From the NCBI GenBank assembly GCA_002007365.1, contig LNZR01000039.1, forward strand, positions 1 through 33,680: a stretch of DNA of 33,680 bases, written 5' to 3'. Under the pieces are notes generated by a model. The model was not told the origin of the DNA, did no database searches, and was given only the letters and a program-made list of their open reading frames with translations. A program made the translations under genes and the position numbers. Shown piece by piece: positions 1 to 7,073 of the stretch; position 1 is the stretch's first letter; each line of letters begins with the position of its first letter. This DNA is from Epulopiscium sp. Nele67-Bin005 (GTDB lineage: Bacteria > Bacillota > Clostridia > Lachnospirales > Cellulosilyticaceae).

Positions 1-122
1 GATAAGATTTCCCATTCTGAAAAGAAGTAAGACCCCTTGAAGACGACAAGGTAGATAGGTTGGAGGTGGAAGTATGGTGACATATGGAGCTGACCAATAC
101 TAATGGTTCGAGGGTTTGACCT
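1..122 (+). rRNA. 23S ribosomal RNA, 3' end (partial)
   Basis: The first ~120 bases match the conserved 3' end of bacterial 23S rRNA, including the GGAGGTGGAAG and CTGACCAATACTAATGG segments and a final GAGGGTTTGACC like the terminal stem strand in Firmicutes. The rest of the gene lies before the window. The exact 3' end is estimated from this terminal motif. The gene is followed by tRNA genes on the same strand, so this is the tail of an rRNA operon. Confidence 0.93.
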
Positions 123-207
123 ATAAAAGTTAGGTTAGATGTAGATTTTGAAGAAGTTGATTTAGAAATTGTATTTAGTTTTGAGTGTGTAAAAATCACA
201 CCAATAT
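123..207 (+). other. 23S-tRNA spacer without a 5S gene
   Basis: This AT-rich spacer between 23S and the first tRNA contains none of the conserved 5S rRNA segments. A small hairpin (GTGTG at 185-189 pairing with CACAC at 197-201) sits just before tRNA-Asn and could be a processing signal, which is inference. The 5S gene, if linked, must be upstream of 16S or elsewhere. Confidence 0.55.
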
Positions 208-279
208 TCCTCGATAGCTCAGTGGTAGAGCATTCGGCTGTTAACCGAAGGGTCGTAGGTTCGAACCCTACTCGGGGAG
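208..279 (+). tRNA. tRNA-Asn (anticodon GTT)
   Basis: A full cloverleaf is visible. Acceptor TCCTCGA pairs with TCGGGGA, discriminator G279. The anticodon stem is TTCGG/CCGAA with loop CTGTTAA, and the T-loop is GGTTCGAACC. The CCA end is not encoded. It is first in a nine-tRNA cluster downstream of 23S. Confidence 0.96.
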
Positions 280-283
280 TTAA

Positions 284-355
284 GGCCCATTGGTCAAGCG
301 GTTAAGACACCGCCCTTTCACGGCGGTATCAGGGGTTCGATTCCCCTATGGGTCA
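284..355 (+). tRNA. tRNA-Glu (anticodon TTC)
   Basis: Acceptor GGCCCAT pairs with ATGGGTC, discriminator A355. The anticodon stem is CCGCC/GGCGG with loop CTTTCAC. The CCA end is not encoded. It starts four bases after tRNA-Asn, so the two must be cut from one transcript. Confidence 0.96.
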
Positions 356-395
356 TTTGAATTAGCAATCTAATTCAAAAACAGTAAGTGAATAT

Positions 396-479
396 GCCCG
401 AGTGGCGGAACTGGCAGACGCACAGGACTTAAAATCCTGCGGAGTAACATCCGTACCGGTTCGATTCCGGTCTCGGGCA
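396..479 (+). tRNA. tRNA-Leu (anticodon TAA)
   Basis: This is a class II tRNA of 84 nt with a long variable arm. Acceptor GCCCGAG pairs with CTCGGGC, discriminator A479. The anticodon stem is CAGGA/TCCTG with loop CTTAAAA. The CCA end is not encoded. Confidence 0.95.
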
Positions 480-489
480 TATCTAATAT

Positions 490-562
<73 letters not shown>

Positions 563-569
563 ATAATAT

Positions 570-643
570 GGACCCTTAGCTCAGTTGGTTAGAGCGCTCG
601 GCTCATAACCGAGTGGTCCCGGGTTCGAGTCCCCGAGGGTCCA
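570..643 (+). tRNA. tRNA with CAT anticodon (elongator Met, or Ile2)
   Basis: Acceptor GGACCCT pairs with AGGGTCC, discriminator A643. The anticodon stem is CTCGG/CCGAG with loop CTCATAA. The first base pair is G-C, so it is not the initiator type. A CAT anticodon could be elongator Met or the lysidine-modified Ile tRNA. The acceptor fits elongator Met, but sequence alone does not settle it. Confidence 0.93.
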
Positions 644-655
644 GTTAATAAATTT

Positions 656-729
656 GGCCCAGTGGTACAGTTGGTTAGCACGCCGCCCTGTCACGGCGGA
701 GGTCGAGGGTTCGAGTCCCTTCTGGGTCG
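656..729 (+). tRNA. tRNA-Asp (anticodon GTC)
   Basis: Acceptor GGCCCAG pairs with CTGGGTC, discriminator G729 as expected for Asp. The anticodon stem is CCGCC/GGCGG with loop CTGTCAC. The CCA end is not encoded. Confidence 0.96.
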
Positions 730-742
730 TTTAAATAAATAA

Positions 743-815
743 GGTCGCTTAGCTCAGCTGGGAGAGCACCTGCCTTACAAGCAGGGGGTCAGAGGTTCGA
801 ACCCTCTAGCGACCA
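743..815 (+). tRNA. tRNA-Val (anticodon TAC)
   Basis: Acceptor GGTCGCT pairs with AGCGACC, discriminator A815. The anticodon stem is CCTGC/GCAGG with loop CTTACAA. The CCA end is not encoded. Confidence 0.96.
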
Positions 816-868
816 TTTATATGCAAAAGTTGTAATTTACAATGAAGGTATATATTAAAAGTGAATAT

Positions 869-941
<73 letters not shown>

Positions 942-948
942 ATGATAT

Positions 949-1022
<74 letters not shown>

Positions 1023-1030
1023 CTATTAAA

Positions 1031-1064
1031 AAGAGATGATATTTTAAATATCATCTCTTTTTTT
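1031..1064 (+). terminator. Terminator of the rRNA/tRNA operon
   Basis: A 13-bp perfect hairpin (1031-1043 with 1047-1059) is followed by a run of seven T. It lies nine bases after tRNA-Arg and ends the stable-RNA transcript. Confidence 0.93.
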
Positions 1065-1273
1065 ATGTATAAATTTTAAAATATAAAAAATAGCATATTT
1101 CATTCTTTTTATGTAAGTAAATGTAATATTTTGTGGGTAAAGTTAAAAATAAGGTATGAGGTAGAATTTGGATTGAGGATAAGGAACTAAATTTTTTTAT
1201 TTAAATTTAAAAAAATTGTTTAATTTATCCTTTTTTATGGAATACTATAGACATACCTCAAGAACCATACCCC

Positions 1274-1302
1274 TTGTACTTGTATATAGATGTGTGTATA
1301 AT
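1274..1302 (+). promoter_or_regulatory. Sigma-A-type promoter of the 57-aa protein gene
   Basis: TTGTAC (1274-1279), a 17-bp spacer and a perfect TATAAT (1297-1302). The predicted transcript start near 1309 lies just before the ribosome binding site AGGAAGGAG and the ATG at 1333. This rules out an upstream in-frame ATG at 1216 as the start. Confidence 0.8.
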
Positions 1303-1332
1303 GATGGTAAATACTCAGGAAGGAGATATATC

Positions 1333-1506
1333 ATGGATAAATTAAATCTTTGGGAAAATGAAAATTCTGCAATGTTTGAATTAAAAGGAAATGTAGAATT
1401 ATTATTATCTTTAAACAAATCGTTATCAGAAATTAGCCAGCTTACTCATGCTTCTGAGCAAGAAATTGGAAATGTAATTACAACTTTTAATCTTGGAGCA
1501 TTCTAA
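1333..1506 (+). CDS. Small hypothetical protein, 57 aa
   Basis: I do not recognise this gene. The start at 1333 is chosen because AGGAAGGAG sits 8 bases upstream and a good promoter ends at 1302; the frame stays open further upstream but lies before the promoter. The product is acidic at its N-terminus (MDKLNLWENEN). Residues ~20-52 contain a likely helix-turn-helix-like run, LSEISQLTHASEQEIGNVI, resembling the recognition part of small DNA-binding domains. That resemblance is weak and is only inference. It has no signal peptide or membrane segment. It is a single-gene unit, followed by a hairpin at 1521-1573. Confidence 0.75.
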   Translation: MDKLNLWENENSAMFELKGNVELLLSLNKSLSEISQLTHASEQEIGNVITTFNLGAF

Positions 1507-1520
1507 GATAAGTTAACTTC

Positions 1521-1573
1521 ACAATGATAAATCATTACGTTATAACCCAGTTCGATAAAGGGTTTATCATTGT
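1521..1573 (+). terminator. Long hairpin after the 57-aa gene, no T-tract
   Basis: ACAATGATAAATC (1521-1533) pairs with GGTTTATCATTGT (1561-1573) around a 27-base loop. No run of T follows, so it may be a weak terminator, an mRNA-stabilising 3' structure, or a site read as DNA. Confidence 0.45.
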
Positions 1574-1710
1574 ATGTACATAGTGTGAGATTTTGAAACA
1601 CAAATTTATATTGGAAATGGATTTTTTATATTCAAAGAAGAATTTCCAACTATTTATAGTCGTTAAAATTTTCGCCATAATTAATTTAATTTATATAAAT
1701 ATAAAAATAG

Positions 1711-1739
1711 TTTTCAAATACTGTATTTTCCTTTATACT
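1711..1739 (+). promoter_or_regulatory. Probable promoter of the 279-aa gene
   Basis: TTTTCA (1711-1716), a 17-bp spacer and TATACT (1734-1739). It lies ~35 bases before the chosen ATG at 1775. Confidence 0.5.
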
Positions 1740-1774
1740 AAGAGTAACTAAAGTATATATTGAAGGGGAAAACT

Positions 1775-2614
1775 ATGTTGAATGTAGATGGAGACGAATT
1801 AGCTCAAGTTAAAATATTTTTAGACTATATAAATAGCATGAAAGATTTACCAGATGCGGAAGGTATTTTTAGAAGAAATCCTCTAAGCAAATTTATTTCG
1901 CCAGCACCATATTCTCCAAAGGGGGAGTTATGGAAGCAATATATTGATACTTTTTCTAGGAAATTGGAAATACAATTAGTAAACTTTGGTCAAATAACTA
2001 ATTATATTTTATCACTCAGTAAAGAATTTATGTTTACCTGTTACTACTTTATGGTGGAATATAATAATTACTTAAAGTCTATTGGGCAAGATAATGTGGA
2101 CGGTATAATTTCATCATTAGAAGATTTAGACCATTCGTATTATATTGTTGAAGAAAAGCTAGATAAAATTTTTGAAACATTTAATCCACTTTTATATAAG
2201 CAGCAGGGGGATAAGGAGTGTGATAAGCGACTAGATTTAATTCAGGAGCTTCATAACTTTTTAATTGTATCTGACGAGAATAATTTTGCTGAGCTTAACT
2301 TGAAACCAAATTCAGTTTTAATTCCTTATATCGTTTTGGATAAATATAGCCATACATTAACTAGCCTAATGGATTATTATAGGAATAAAGATGAGGAGTT
2401 ACAATATGCAGTGCGTGTAATTGAGAGTAATTTTAAATTTTTGCTAAGTTTATTTGAGATTACTACGTGGCTTGTGCCTGACCTAAATCCTAATTCATAT
2501 AAGATAAATAGTATGGAGTTTGTTAAAGTTTGTAACGATGCTATCGATTTATTAAAGGAATTAAATTTAGTTTTATATATGACCAATCCTGAGCGTCATC
2601 ACAGTATTTATTAA
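1775..2614 (+). CDS. Hypothetical protein, 279 aa, mostly helical
   Basis: I do not recognise this protein. The ATG at 1775 is chosen because AGGGG lies 8 bases upstream; a TTG five codons earlier overlaps the binding site. The sequence is soluble-looking, has no signal peptide, and appears largely alpha-helical with many Leu, Tyr, Phe and Asp. Examples are FLDYINSMKDL near the N-terminus, EEKLDKIFETFNPLLYKQ mid-protein and RNKDEELQYAVRVIESNF in the last third. It has its own candidate promoter and is a single-gene unit. No catalytic motif is visible. It might be a lineage-specific structural or regulatory protein, but nothing in the sequence decides this. Confidence 0.8.
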   Translation: MLNVDGDELAQVKIFLDYINSMKDLPDAEGIFRRNPLSKFISPAPYSPKGELWKQYIDTFSRKLEIQLVNFGQITNYILSLSKEFMFTCYYFMVEYNNYLKSIGQDNVDGIISSLEDLDHSYYIVEEKLDKIFETFNPLLYKQQGDKECDKRLDLIQELHNFLIVSDENNFAELNLKPNSVLIPYIVLDKYSHTLTSLMDYYRNKDEELQYAVRVIESNFKFLLSLFEITTWLVPDLNPNSYKINSMEFVKVCNDAIDLLKELNLVLYMTNPERHHSIY

Positions 2615-2688
2615 ATTATTATAAAGTTTTTTGCTAATTACTAAATGCCTTGTTGCATTTGCCTAGTGAAAAACTTTTTTTGTGCATA

Positions 2689-2717
2689 TAGACCTAGCAG
2701 GAATTTTGTGATATAAT
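2689..2717 (+). promoter_or_regulatory. Extended -10 promoter of the 98-aa gene
   Basis: A TG dinucleotide one base before a perfect TATAAT (2712-2717) makes an extended -10. A weak -35 (TAGACC, 2689-2694) lies 17 bp upstream. Confidence 0.6.
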
Positions 2718-2738
2718 TAACTAAAGGAGTGATGACTA

Positions 2739-3035
2739 ATGGAGCAAGATTTATTAGAACGTGTAGATAGGATTTATGATTGGTGTGAAAAGAACAAAGA
2801 TTTAGGTGATAAGGGCTTATTAAAATTAAAGAGTGAAAACTTTGATGATTTGGATAATACTATGAGCGAAATTGCTACAGCCAGTGAAACTATTAAACCT
2901 GTTTATAAGGACGAACTACTTAGAATTAGAGGAAATTTATTTATTGACCGTGATAAGTATATATATGTAAATACTTTAGCTTTTTGTCAACTTCTAACTT
3001 ATTTCCGTATTTTAAGACAAGAGTTTAATCACTAA
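2739..3035 (+). CDS. Hypothetical protein, 98 aa
   Basis: Unrecognised small acidic protein. AAAGGAG lies 9 bases before the ATG, and a good extended -10 promoter precedes it. The product has no signal peptide or membrane segment. The N-terminal half is rich in Asp, Glu and Lys (LLERVDRIYDWCEKNKDLGD). The C-terminal half carries several aromatic residues (YIYVNTLAFCQLLTYF). It is monocistronic, ending in a GAAA-loop terminator. Confidence 0.75.
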   Translation: MEQDLLERVDRIYDWCEKNKDLGDKGLLKLKSENFDDLDNTMSEIATASETIKPVYKDELLRIRGNLFIDRDKYIYVNTLAFCQLLTYFRILRQEFNH

Positions 3036-3079
3036 ATTTTTTGGGTACATATAAAATAATGAATTTACATTTGGGGATA

Positions 3080-3107
3080 AAAAAGAGAGGCGAAAGCCTC
3101 TTTTTTA
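3080..3107. terminator. Bidirectional terminator with GAAA tetraloop
   Basis: AGAGAGGC-GAAA-GCCTCT (3084-3101) has A-runs before it and T-runs after it, so it can act on both strands. It serves the 98-aa gene on + and probably the permease gene on -. Confidence 0.9.
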
Positions 3108-3128
3108 TTTTTTTATTTTGCAAAATCT

Positions 3129-3161
3129 AAAAATCGTGATGATCGTACATTTTTGTCCTAT
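3129..3161 (+). repeat. 33-bp near-repeat, copy 1
   Basis: This starts AAAAATCGTGAT and ends TTGTCCTAT. It matches the copy at 28190-28222 at 27 of 33 positions without gaps. Both copies lie in gaps between convergent genes, just after a terminator hairpin. Function unknown. Confidence 0.7.
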
Positions 3162-3177
3162 TGAGGAGGAAATTTGA

Positions 3178-4494
3178 TTAATTTGGGTTACTTATTTTCT
3201 TTTTGTAGAACGCCATAGCTGAAAATACTACAGCTGCACAAATTCCAAAGTATAATAAGAAAAGGTCGTTTCCGATGCTTCCTGATAATATGATTAATGA
3301 ACCTAGTGTTGCAATTATTGGGATAACATATCCTTTGATATTGCTAGTAATTTCGCCTTGTTGTCTAAGTTTAATTACTTGGAAGTATAGGTAAATGTAT
3401 CCTAAATAACTAAGTCCTACAGAAATTTCTGAAATATCAATGCCTATCGCCATTGTATTAAAATGGACAAATAACCAAAACATTATCAATCCAAAACTAC
3501 AAATTATTGATGGAAGAGGTAGTCCTTTTTCGTTGATGCGTGAAAATGTTTCAGATTTTGGGAACATTCCTCGTAGTGCTAAAGCGTATGGGAGTCTTGA
3601 GGCTGCCATTATTAGCCCGTTTACTGTTCCTACTACAGAAATTACTACGAATATCAAAATAAGTTTTGCGCCTAGTTCCCCAAAAATTACATGGGCTGCC
3701 ATGTCTACGTGAGCATCTCCATTTGCCATAACTTGTTCTGGACCAACTAATGTTGAAATTCCTACAAAATAAAGTATATATATGATTAAAATAAATATAG
3801 GTGAAATTATTAGAGCTAAAGGTAAATTTTTTGTGCTATCTTTTATTTGATGACCGATTGATGTTGCTGCAATCCACCCGTCAAATGAAAATGCAATTGG
3901 AGCAATAGCACTAAGCCAACCTAATGATTGCATTTGTGTTACGTCTGTTGTTCTTATATAAGAGGGGTCACCAACCATTAATCCAGCAAATGCAATTACT
4001 AGCAGTGGAATTAATTTTATAATTGTTGATGCAGTTTGGAAAAATCCTGATAGTTTGGCTGATAAAATATTTGTACCAAAAAGTACGATAATATAGCCAA
4101 GACCAATTAAAATTTCTGTTAATAGAGTTGCTTCAATTCCGAATAAAATGCATGTGTAAATTCCTGCGACCCATGCAACAACTGCTATAAGTGTTGGGAA
4201 ATACAAGAAACATTGAAACCACCCAAATCCACAAGCAACAACTGGGCTACTGGCTTCAGCATAAGTAATTACTCCACCAGCTTTTGAGGAACGAGAAGCA
4301 AGCTCGGCAATTGATAAACTTCCGAAGATAATGCTAATTGCTGCTAATATAAAAACCAAAACCCCAAGTGCAATGCTTCCGTTAGTAGCTCTTAAAATAT
4401 CATCGCTTTTGAAAAATATTCCTGAACCAATTACAACTCCTACAATCATTGCAATAGCTGTACAGAGTCCGTATTCTTTTTTGCTTTCTTCCAT
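3178..4494 (-). CDS. APC-family amino-acid permease
   Basis: This 438-aa protein has about 12 hydrophobic segments and the APC-family N-terminal signature VGVVIGSGIFFKSDDIL in the first helix. That loop binds the amino-acid backbone in this family. Length and pattern fit the SteT/LAT-like exchanger or the general amino-acid permease groups. The substrate cannot be read from the sequence. AAAGGAG lies before the ATG. It is transcribed alone on the minus strand from its own promoter at 4554-4582. A threonine ammonia-lyase gene lies 1.3 kb further on, so serine/threonine uptake is possible, but that is inference only. Confidence 0.9.
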   Translation of the reverse strand: MEESKKEYGLCTAIAMIVGVVIGSGIFFKSDDILRATNGSIALGVLVFILAAISIIFGSLSIAELASRSSKAGGVITYAEASSPVVACGFGWFQCFLYFPTLIAVVAWVAGIYTCILFGIEATLLTEILIGLGYIIVLFGTNILSAKLSGFFQTASTIIKLIPLLVIAFAGLMVGDPSYIRTTDVTQMQSLGWLSAIAPIAFSFDGWIAATSIGHQIKDSTKNLPLALIISPIFILIIYILYFVGISTLVGPEQVMANGDAHVDMAAHVIFGELGAKLILIFVVISVVGTVNGLIMAASRLPYALALRGMFPKSETFSRINEKGLPLPSIICSFGLIMFWLFVHFNTMAIGIDISEISVGLSYLGYIYLYFQVIKLRQQGEITSNIKGYVIPIIATLGSLIILSGSIGNDLFLLYFGICAAVVFSAMAFYKKKISNPN

Positions 4495-4553
4495 ATAAAC
4501 AACTCCTTTTTCTAGTATTTGGAAGTATTTTAGAAAAATTAAAAATATTTCTT

Positions 4554-4582
4554 AGTATATCACAATAGGCTGAGTAAGTAAA
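4554..4582 (-). promoter_or_regulatory. Promoter of the permease gene
   Basis: Reading the minus strand: TTTACT (4577-4582), a 17-bp spacer and TATACT (4554-4559). It is about 60 bases upstream of the permease start. Confidence 0.65.
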
Positions 4583-4673
4583 TCATTAAATTAAATCACT
4601 GGAATTATTAACATTTTTATCCAGTTGAGAATAAACTAAAATAAGGAACTTACTTTGAAAGGGGTCAATTAAA

Positions 4674-5180
4674 ATGGATAAAGATTTAATTTTAACTGCG
4701 ACGCTAGCACTTTTGATGACACAAACTAATTATCCAGTTAGTAACCAAAAAAAAGAGGTGAACCTTGAGGAGGCAATGCGCTCACCTGTGCATCACCCAA
4801 TGTTTCCACCACCTCACCATTATCCTCATCACAATCACCAACCACAACAAAAAGATTGCCCAAACAAAAATACTGTATTTTTGCAAGAAGGGTTTAATGA
4901 AGTATATAGTCACCAAGTATTAAAAATTGCTTTGCCTGATAATCCATATAGTGGAAATACTTGGGAGTCATATTTTCCTCCAGGGGTGGACGTTGTAAAG
5001 GAAACTTTTAAGCCTGCTAAGAAAAACCAAGAGGGAACTAGAAAATGGACACTAAGCATTGATAAACCAGGGCGTTACACTCTTGTTGTGGATTATGTTA
5101 AGAAGAGTCGTCCTAATGAAGTTTTGAGAAGAAGAAGATATATTATTGATGTTTTACCAGTTCCACCATATTGTAAATAG
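4674..5180 (+). CDS. His-rich protein with chagasin-like (I42) inhibitor domain
   Basis: 168 aa. A short hydrophobic N-terminus (residues 5-16, LILTATLALLMT) could be a signal or anchor, though it has an acidic start. A linker at residues 38-60 is full of His, Pro and Gln (seven His between 40 and 55). The C-terminal ~90 residues follow the chagasin/I42 cysteine-protease-inhibitor pattern: N90-P-Y-S-G94 with W97 (family NPTTGxxW), a G121-x3-W125 segment, then GRYTLVVDYVKKSRP with R146-P147 (family RPW loop). The family blocks papain-type proteases. Two isolated Cys residues (62 and 167) may pair. AAAGGGG precedes the ATG. It is monocistronic. The domain call rests on motif spacing only. Confidence 0.6.
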   Translation: MDKDLILTATLALLMTQTNYPVSNQKKEVNLEEAMRSPVHHPMFPPPHHYPHHNHQPQQKDCPNKNTVFLQEGFNEVYSHQVLKIALPDNPYSGNTWESYFPPGVDVVKETFKPAKKNQEGTRKWTLSIDKPGRYTLVVDYVKKSRPNEVLRRRRYIIDVLPVPPYCK

Positions 5181-5185
5181 GTTAA

Positions 5186-5223
5186 AAAAAGGGTTATAGA
5201 GAATATTCTATAACCCTTTTTTG
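5186..5223 (+). terminator. Terminator after the His-rich protein gene
   Basis: An 11-bp hairpin AGGGTTATAGA/TCTATAACCCT (5190-5217) is flanked by A-runs and T-runs. It could act on both strands but serves the + gene. Confidence 0.92.
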
Positions 5224-5232
5224 TGTCAATAT

Positions 5233-5262
5233 TTGCACATTAACATATACTGTCAATATAAA
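5233..5262 (+). promoter_or_regulatory. Probable promoter of the small membrane protein gene
   Basis: TTGCAC (5233-5238), an 18-bp spacer and TATAAA (5257-5262), 70 bases before the ATG at 5332. Confidence 0.5.
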
Positions 5263-5331
5263 AAATAATATTGGATTTTTGTTGGCTAATTTTAGGCTTT
5301 AAAGATGCTAAATTATTTAAGGGGGAATTTT

Positions 5332-5781
5332 ATGATAGGGAATTTTCTGGGGCTTTTGGTGCTTGGGGTAATATTTTATGTAATTAGAGAGCCAATTCAG
5401 CCTATTGCTCAGTCGAGTTTTTATGTTCAGCAAATGTTGTTTGTAGTTATGTTGATATTGGTATTAATATTGATTATTAGAATTTTCTCAAACTTAATTA
5501 AGTTTGCACTAGCCACAATTTTTTGGGTGATACTTTGTGTTATAATTTTAAAATCTGGTGTTATAGATATGGTATTGGGTGTTCAAACCATTGTTTTACA
5601 GTCGGTTGAGATAGAGTATGCCACAGATAAATATATTTTGGAAGGTATTGATGAAAAGGGAAATCTTCAAACTTTTATTGTTAATCGAGATTTTTATATG
5701 GAGTATAAAAATTATGATGAGATAGAATTGGATACGTATTTAATTAGCAAAGTAATTTTAGGAGCTAGAGTTTTGGAGTAG
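5332..5781 (+). CDS. Small integral membrane protein, 149 aa
   Basis: Unrecognised. The ATG at 5332 is preferred over one nine codons upstream because AAGGGGG sits 6 bases before it. Three hydrophobic segments are visible: residues ~4-18, ~33-50 (MLFVVMLILVLILII) and ~57-80 (FALATIFWVILCVIIL). A soluble C-terminal region of ~65 residues follows, rich in Asp, Glu and Tyr, which may form a small beta-type domain. No transporter or enzyme signature is seen. It converges tightly on threonine ammonia-lyase, with 15 bases between the stops. Confidence 0.75.
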   Translation: MIGNFLGLLVLGVIFYVIREPIQPIAQSSFYVQQMLFVVMLILVLILIIRIFSNLIKFALATIFWVILCVIILKSGVIDMVLGVQTIVLQSVEIEYATDKYILEGIDEKGNLQTFIVNRDFYMEYKNYDEIELDTYLISKVILGARVLE

Positions 5782-5793
5782 CCCCTAAAATTT
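5754..5793. terminator. Shared hairpin between convergent stops
   Basis: The segment around AATTTTAGG (from 5754) pairs with CCTAAAATT (to about 5793) and overlaps the last codons of the membrane protein gene. T-rich on both outer sides, it may terminate both convergent genes. The stem is AT-rich, so the call is moderate. Confidence 0.5.
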
Positions 5794-5796
5794 TAA

Positions 5797-7008
5797 TTAA
5801 TAATGAAGAGTTACAAAATAATTATTTTCTTCAAAAGTTTGTTTAATTTGTTGAATATGTTCAAATCCGTTGGTTTCAACCGTTATTTCTAGTTGAACAT
5901 TTATAAAGCGATTATGTGCTTTTGACTGATTGTGTTCAAGTCTAACAACATTTGCACCAAGTTTAGATAAAATTTGGGATACCTTGTTAAGTTGACCAGG
6001 GGAATTTGGTAGCTCAACACTAAAACAAAACAAACGTCCACGAGAAACTAACCCATTGTTTAAAAGTGATGTAAGCGTTAACATATCAATGTTTCCACCA
6101 CTTAAGATACATACGATTTTTTTATTAGTAATTTCAAGTTTTTTGAGTGCCGCCAAAGATGCCGCACCTGATGCTTCGGCCAGAAGTTTGTGTTTTTCGC
6201 AAAGCATAACAAGGCTATCAACTATCATATTGTCTTTTACAGTTATAATTTCATCAGCTAATTTTTTGGTAATTGCAAAGGTAAGTTCCCCAGGGCGTTT
6301 TACTGCAATCCCTTCTGCTATCGTGTTTACAGAGTCTAGGGTAGTGTGTTTTTTGCTATCAAAGCTACGTTTCATAGCGTTTGCGCCTTCAGCTTGTACA
6401 CCTATAATTTTTATATTTGGATTAACTGATTTTGCGTAGCTTGCAACTCCACTAATTAGACCTCCTCCACCAATTGGACAAATGATTATGTCGGCATCTG
6501 GAAGTTGATTTAAAATTTCTAGCCCCACAGTTCCTTGACCTTTAATAATTTCGATATCATCAAAAGGGTGAATAAAAGTTGCTCCTTCTTCTTCCTCAAT
6601 TCGTTTGGCTTCTTGGTAGGCATCATCGTAACAATCCCCGTGCAAAATTACTTTTCCTCCAAAGTCACGAGTTGATTGTACTTTTAGATATGGTGTAGTT
6701 TTTGGCATAACGATAATGGCATTAGTTTTTTCAAGAGAGCTAGCATATGCAACGCCTTGAGCATGGTTTCCAGCTGATGCACATACAACACCATGGTATT
6801 TTTGTTCAATAGATAATTCACGAATTTTGTTTAATGCACCACGTAATTTGTATGCTCCTGTAATTTGTAAATTTTCACATTTCATATAAATTTGATTGTC
6901 GTATAAATTTGAAAACACTGGACTATAGAGTAATGGTGTTTTTACAACAACATCTTCAATATGTTTGTATGCTTCTTTTATATCTTCTGCACTTAGGTTG
7001 ATATCCAT
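5797..7008 (-). CDS. ilvA: Threonine ammonia-lyase (threonine dehydratase)
   Basis: 403 aa. PLP-dependent deamination of L-threonine to 2-oxobutanoate, the entry step of isoleucine synthesis or of threonine degradation. Visible motifs of the fold-type II family are the Schiff-base lysine K54 in GAYKLRGAL, the SAGNHAQG substrate loop (79-86) and the GGGG phosphate-binding loop (180-183). The last ~75 residues form one ACT-like domain (FCFSVELPNSPGQLNKVSQI onward). The single ACT domain and length match the ~400-aa IlvA/TdcB-type enzymes, not the longer two-ACT IlvA of E. coli. Whether its role is biosynthetic or catabolic cannot be settled; no ilv genes are nearby. AAAGGAG precedes the ATG. 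It has its own promoter at 7042-7070. Confidence 0.93.
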   Translation of the reverse strand: MDINLSAEDIKEAYKHIEDVVVKTPLLYSPVFSNLYDNQIYMKCENLQITGAYKLRGALNKIRELSIEQKYHGVVCASAGNHAQGVAYASSLEKTNAIIVMPKTTPYLKVQSTRDFGGKVILHGDCYDDAYQEAKRIEEEEGATFIHPFDDIEIIKGQGTVGLEILNQLPDADIIICPIGGGGLISGVASYAKSVNPNIKIIGVQAEGANAMKRSFDSKKHTTLDSVNTIAEGIAVKRPGELTFAITKKLADEIITVKDNMIVDSLVMLCEKHKLLAEASGAASLAALKKLEITNKKIVCILSGGNIDMLTLTSLLNNGLVSRGRLFCFSVELPNSPGQLNKVSQILSKLGANVVRLEHNQSKAHNRFINVQLEITVETNGFEHIQQIKQTFEENNYFVTLHY

Positions 7009-7041
7009 AAATTTTCTCCTTTAATTTGTATATTTTTTCTA

Positions 7042-7070
7042 ATTATAAATTAAAAATCATGGAATAACAA
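7042..7070 (-). promoter_or_regulatory. Promoter of the threonine ammonia-lyase gene
   Basis: Minus strand: TTGTTA (7065-7070), a 17-bp spacer and a perfect TATAAT (7042-7047). It begins right after the upstream gene's stop, so ilvA need not depend on that gene. Confidence 0.7.
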
Positions 7071-7073
7071 TAT

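Noticed and set aside
1216-1332. Upstream in-frame ATG extending the 57-aa protein to 96 aa
   Set aside because: A near-consensus promoter (1274-1302) lies downstream of that ATG, and a strong ribosome site precedes the ATG at 1333.
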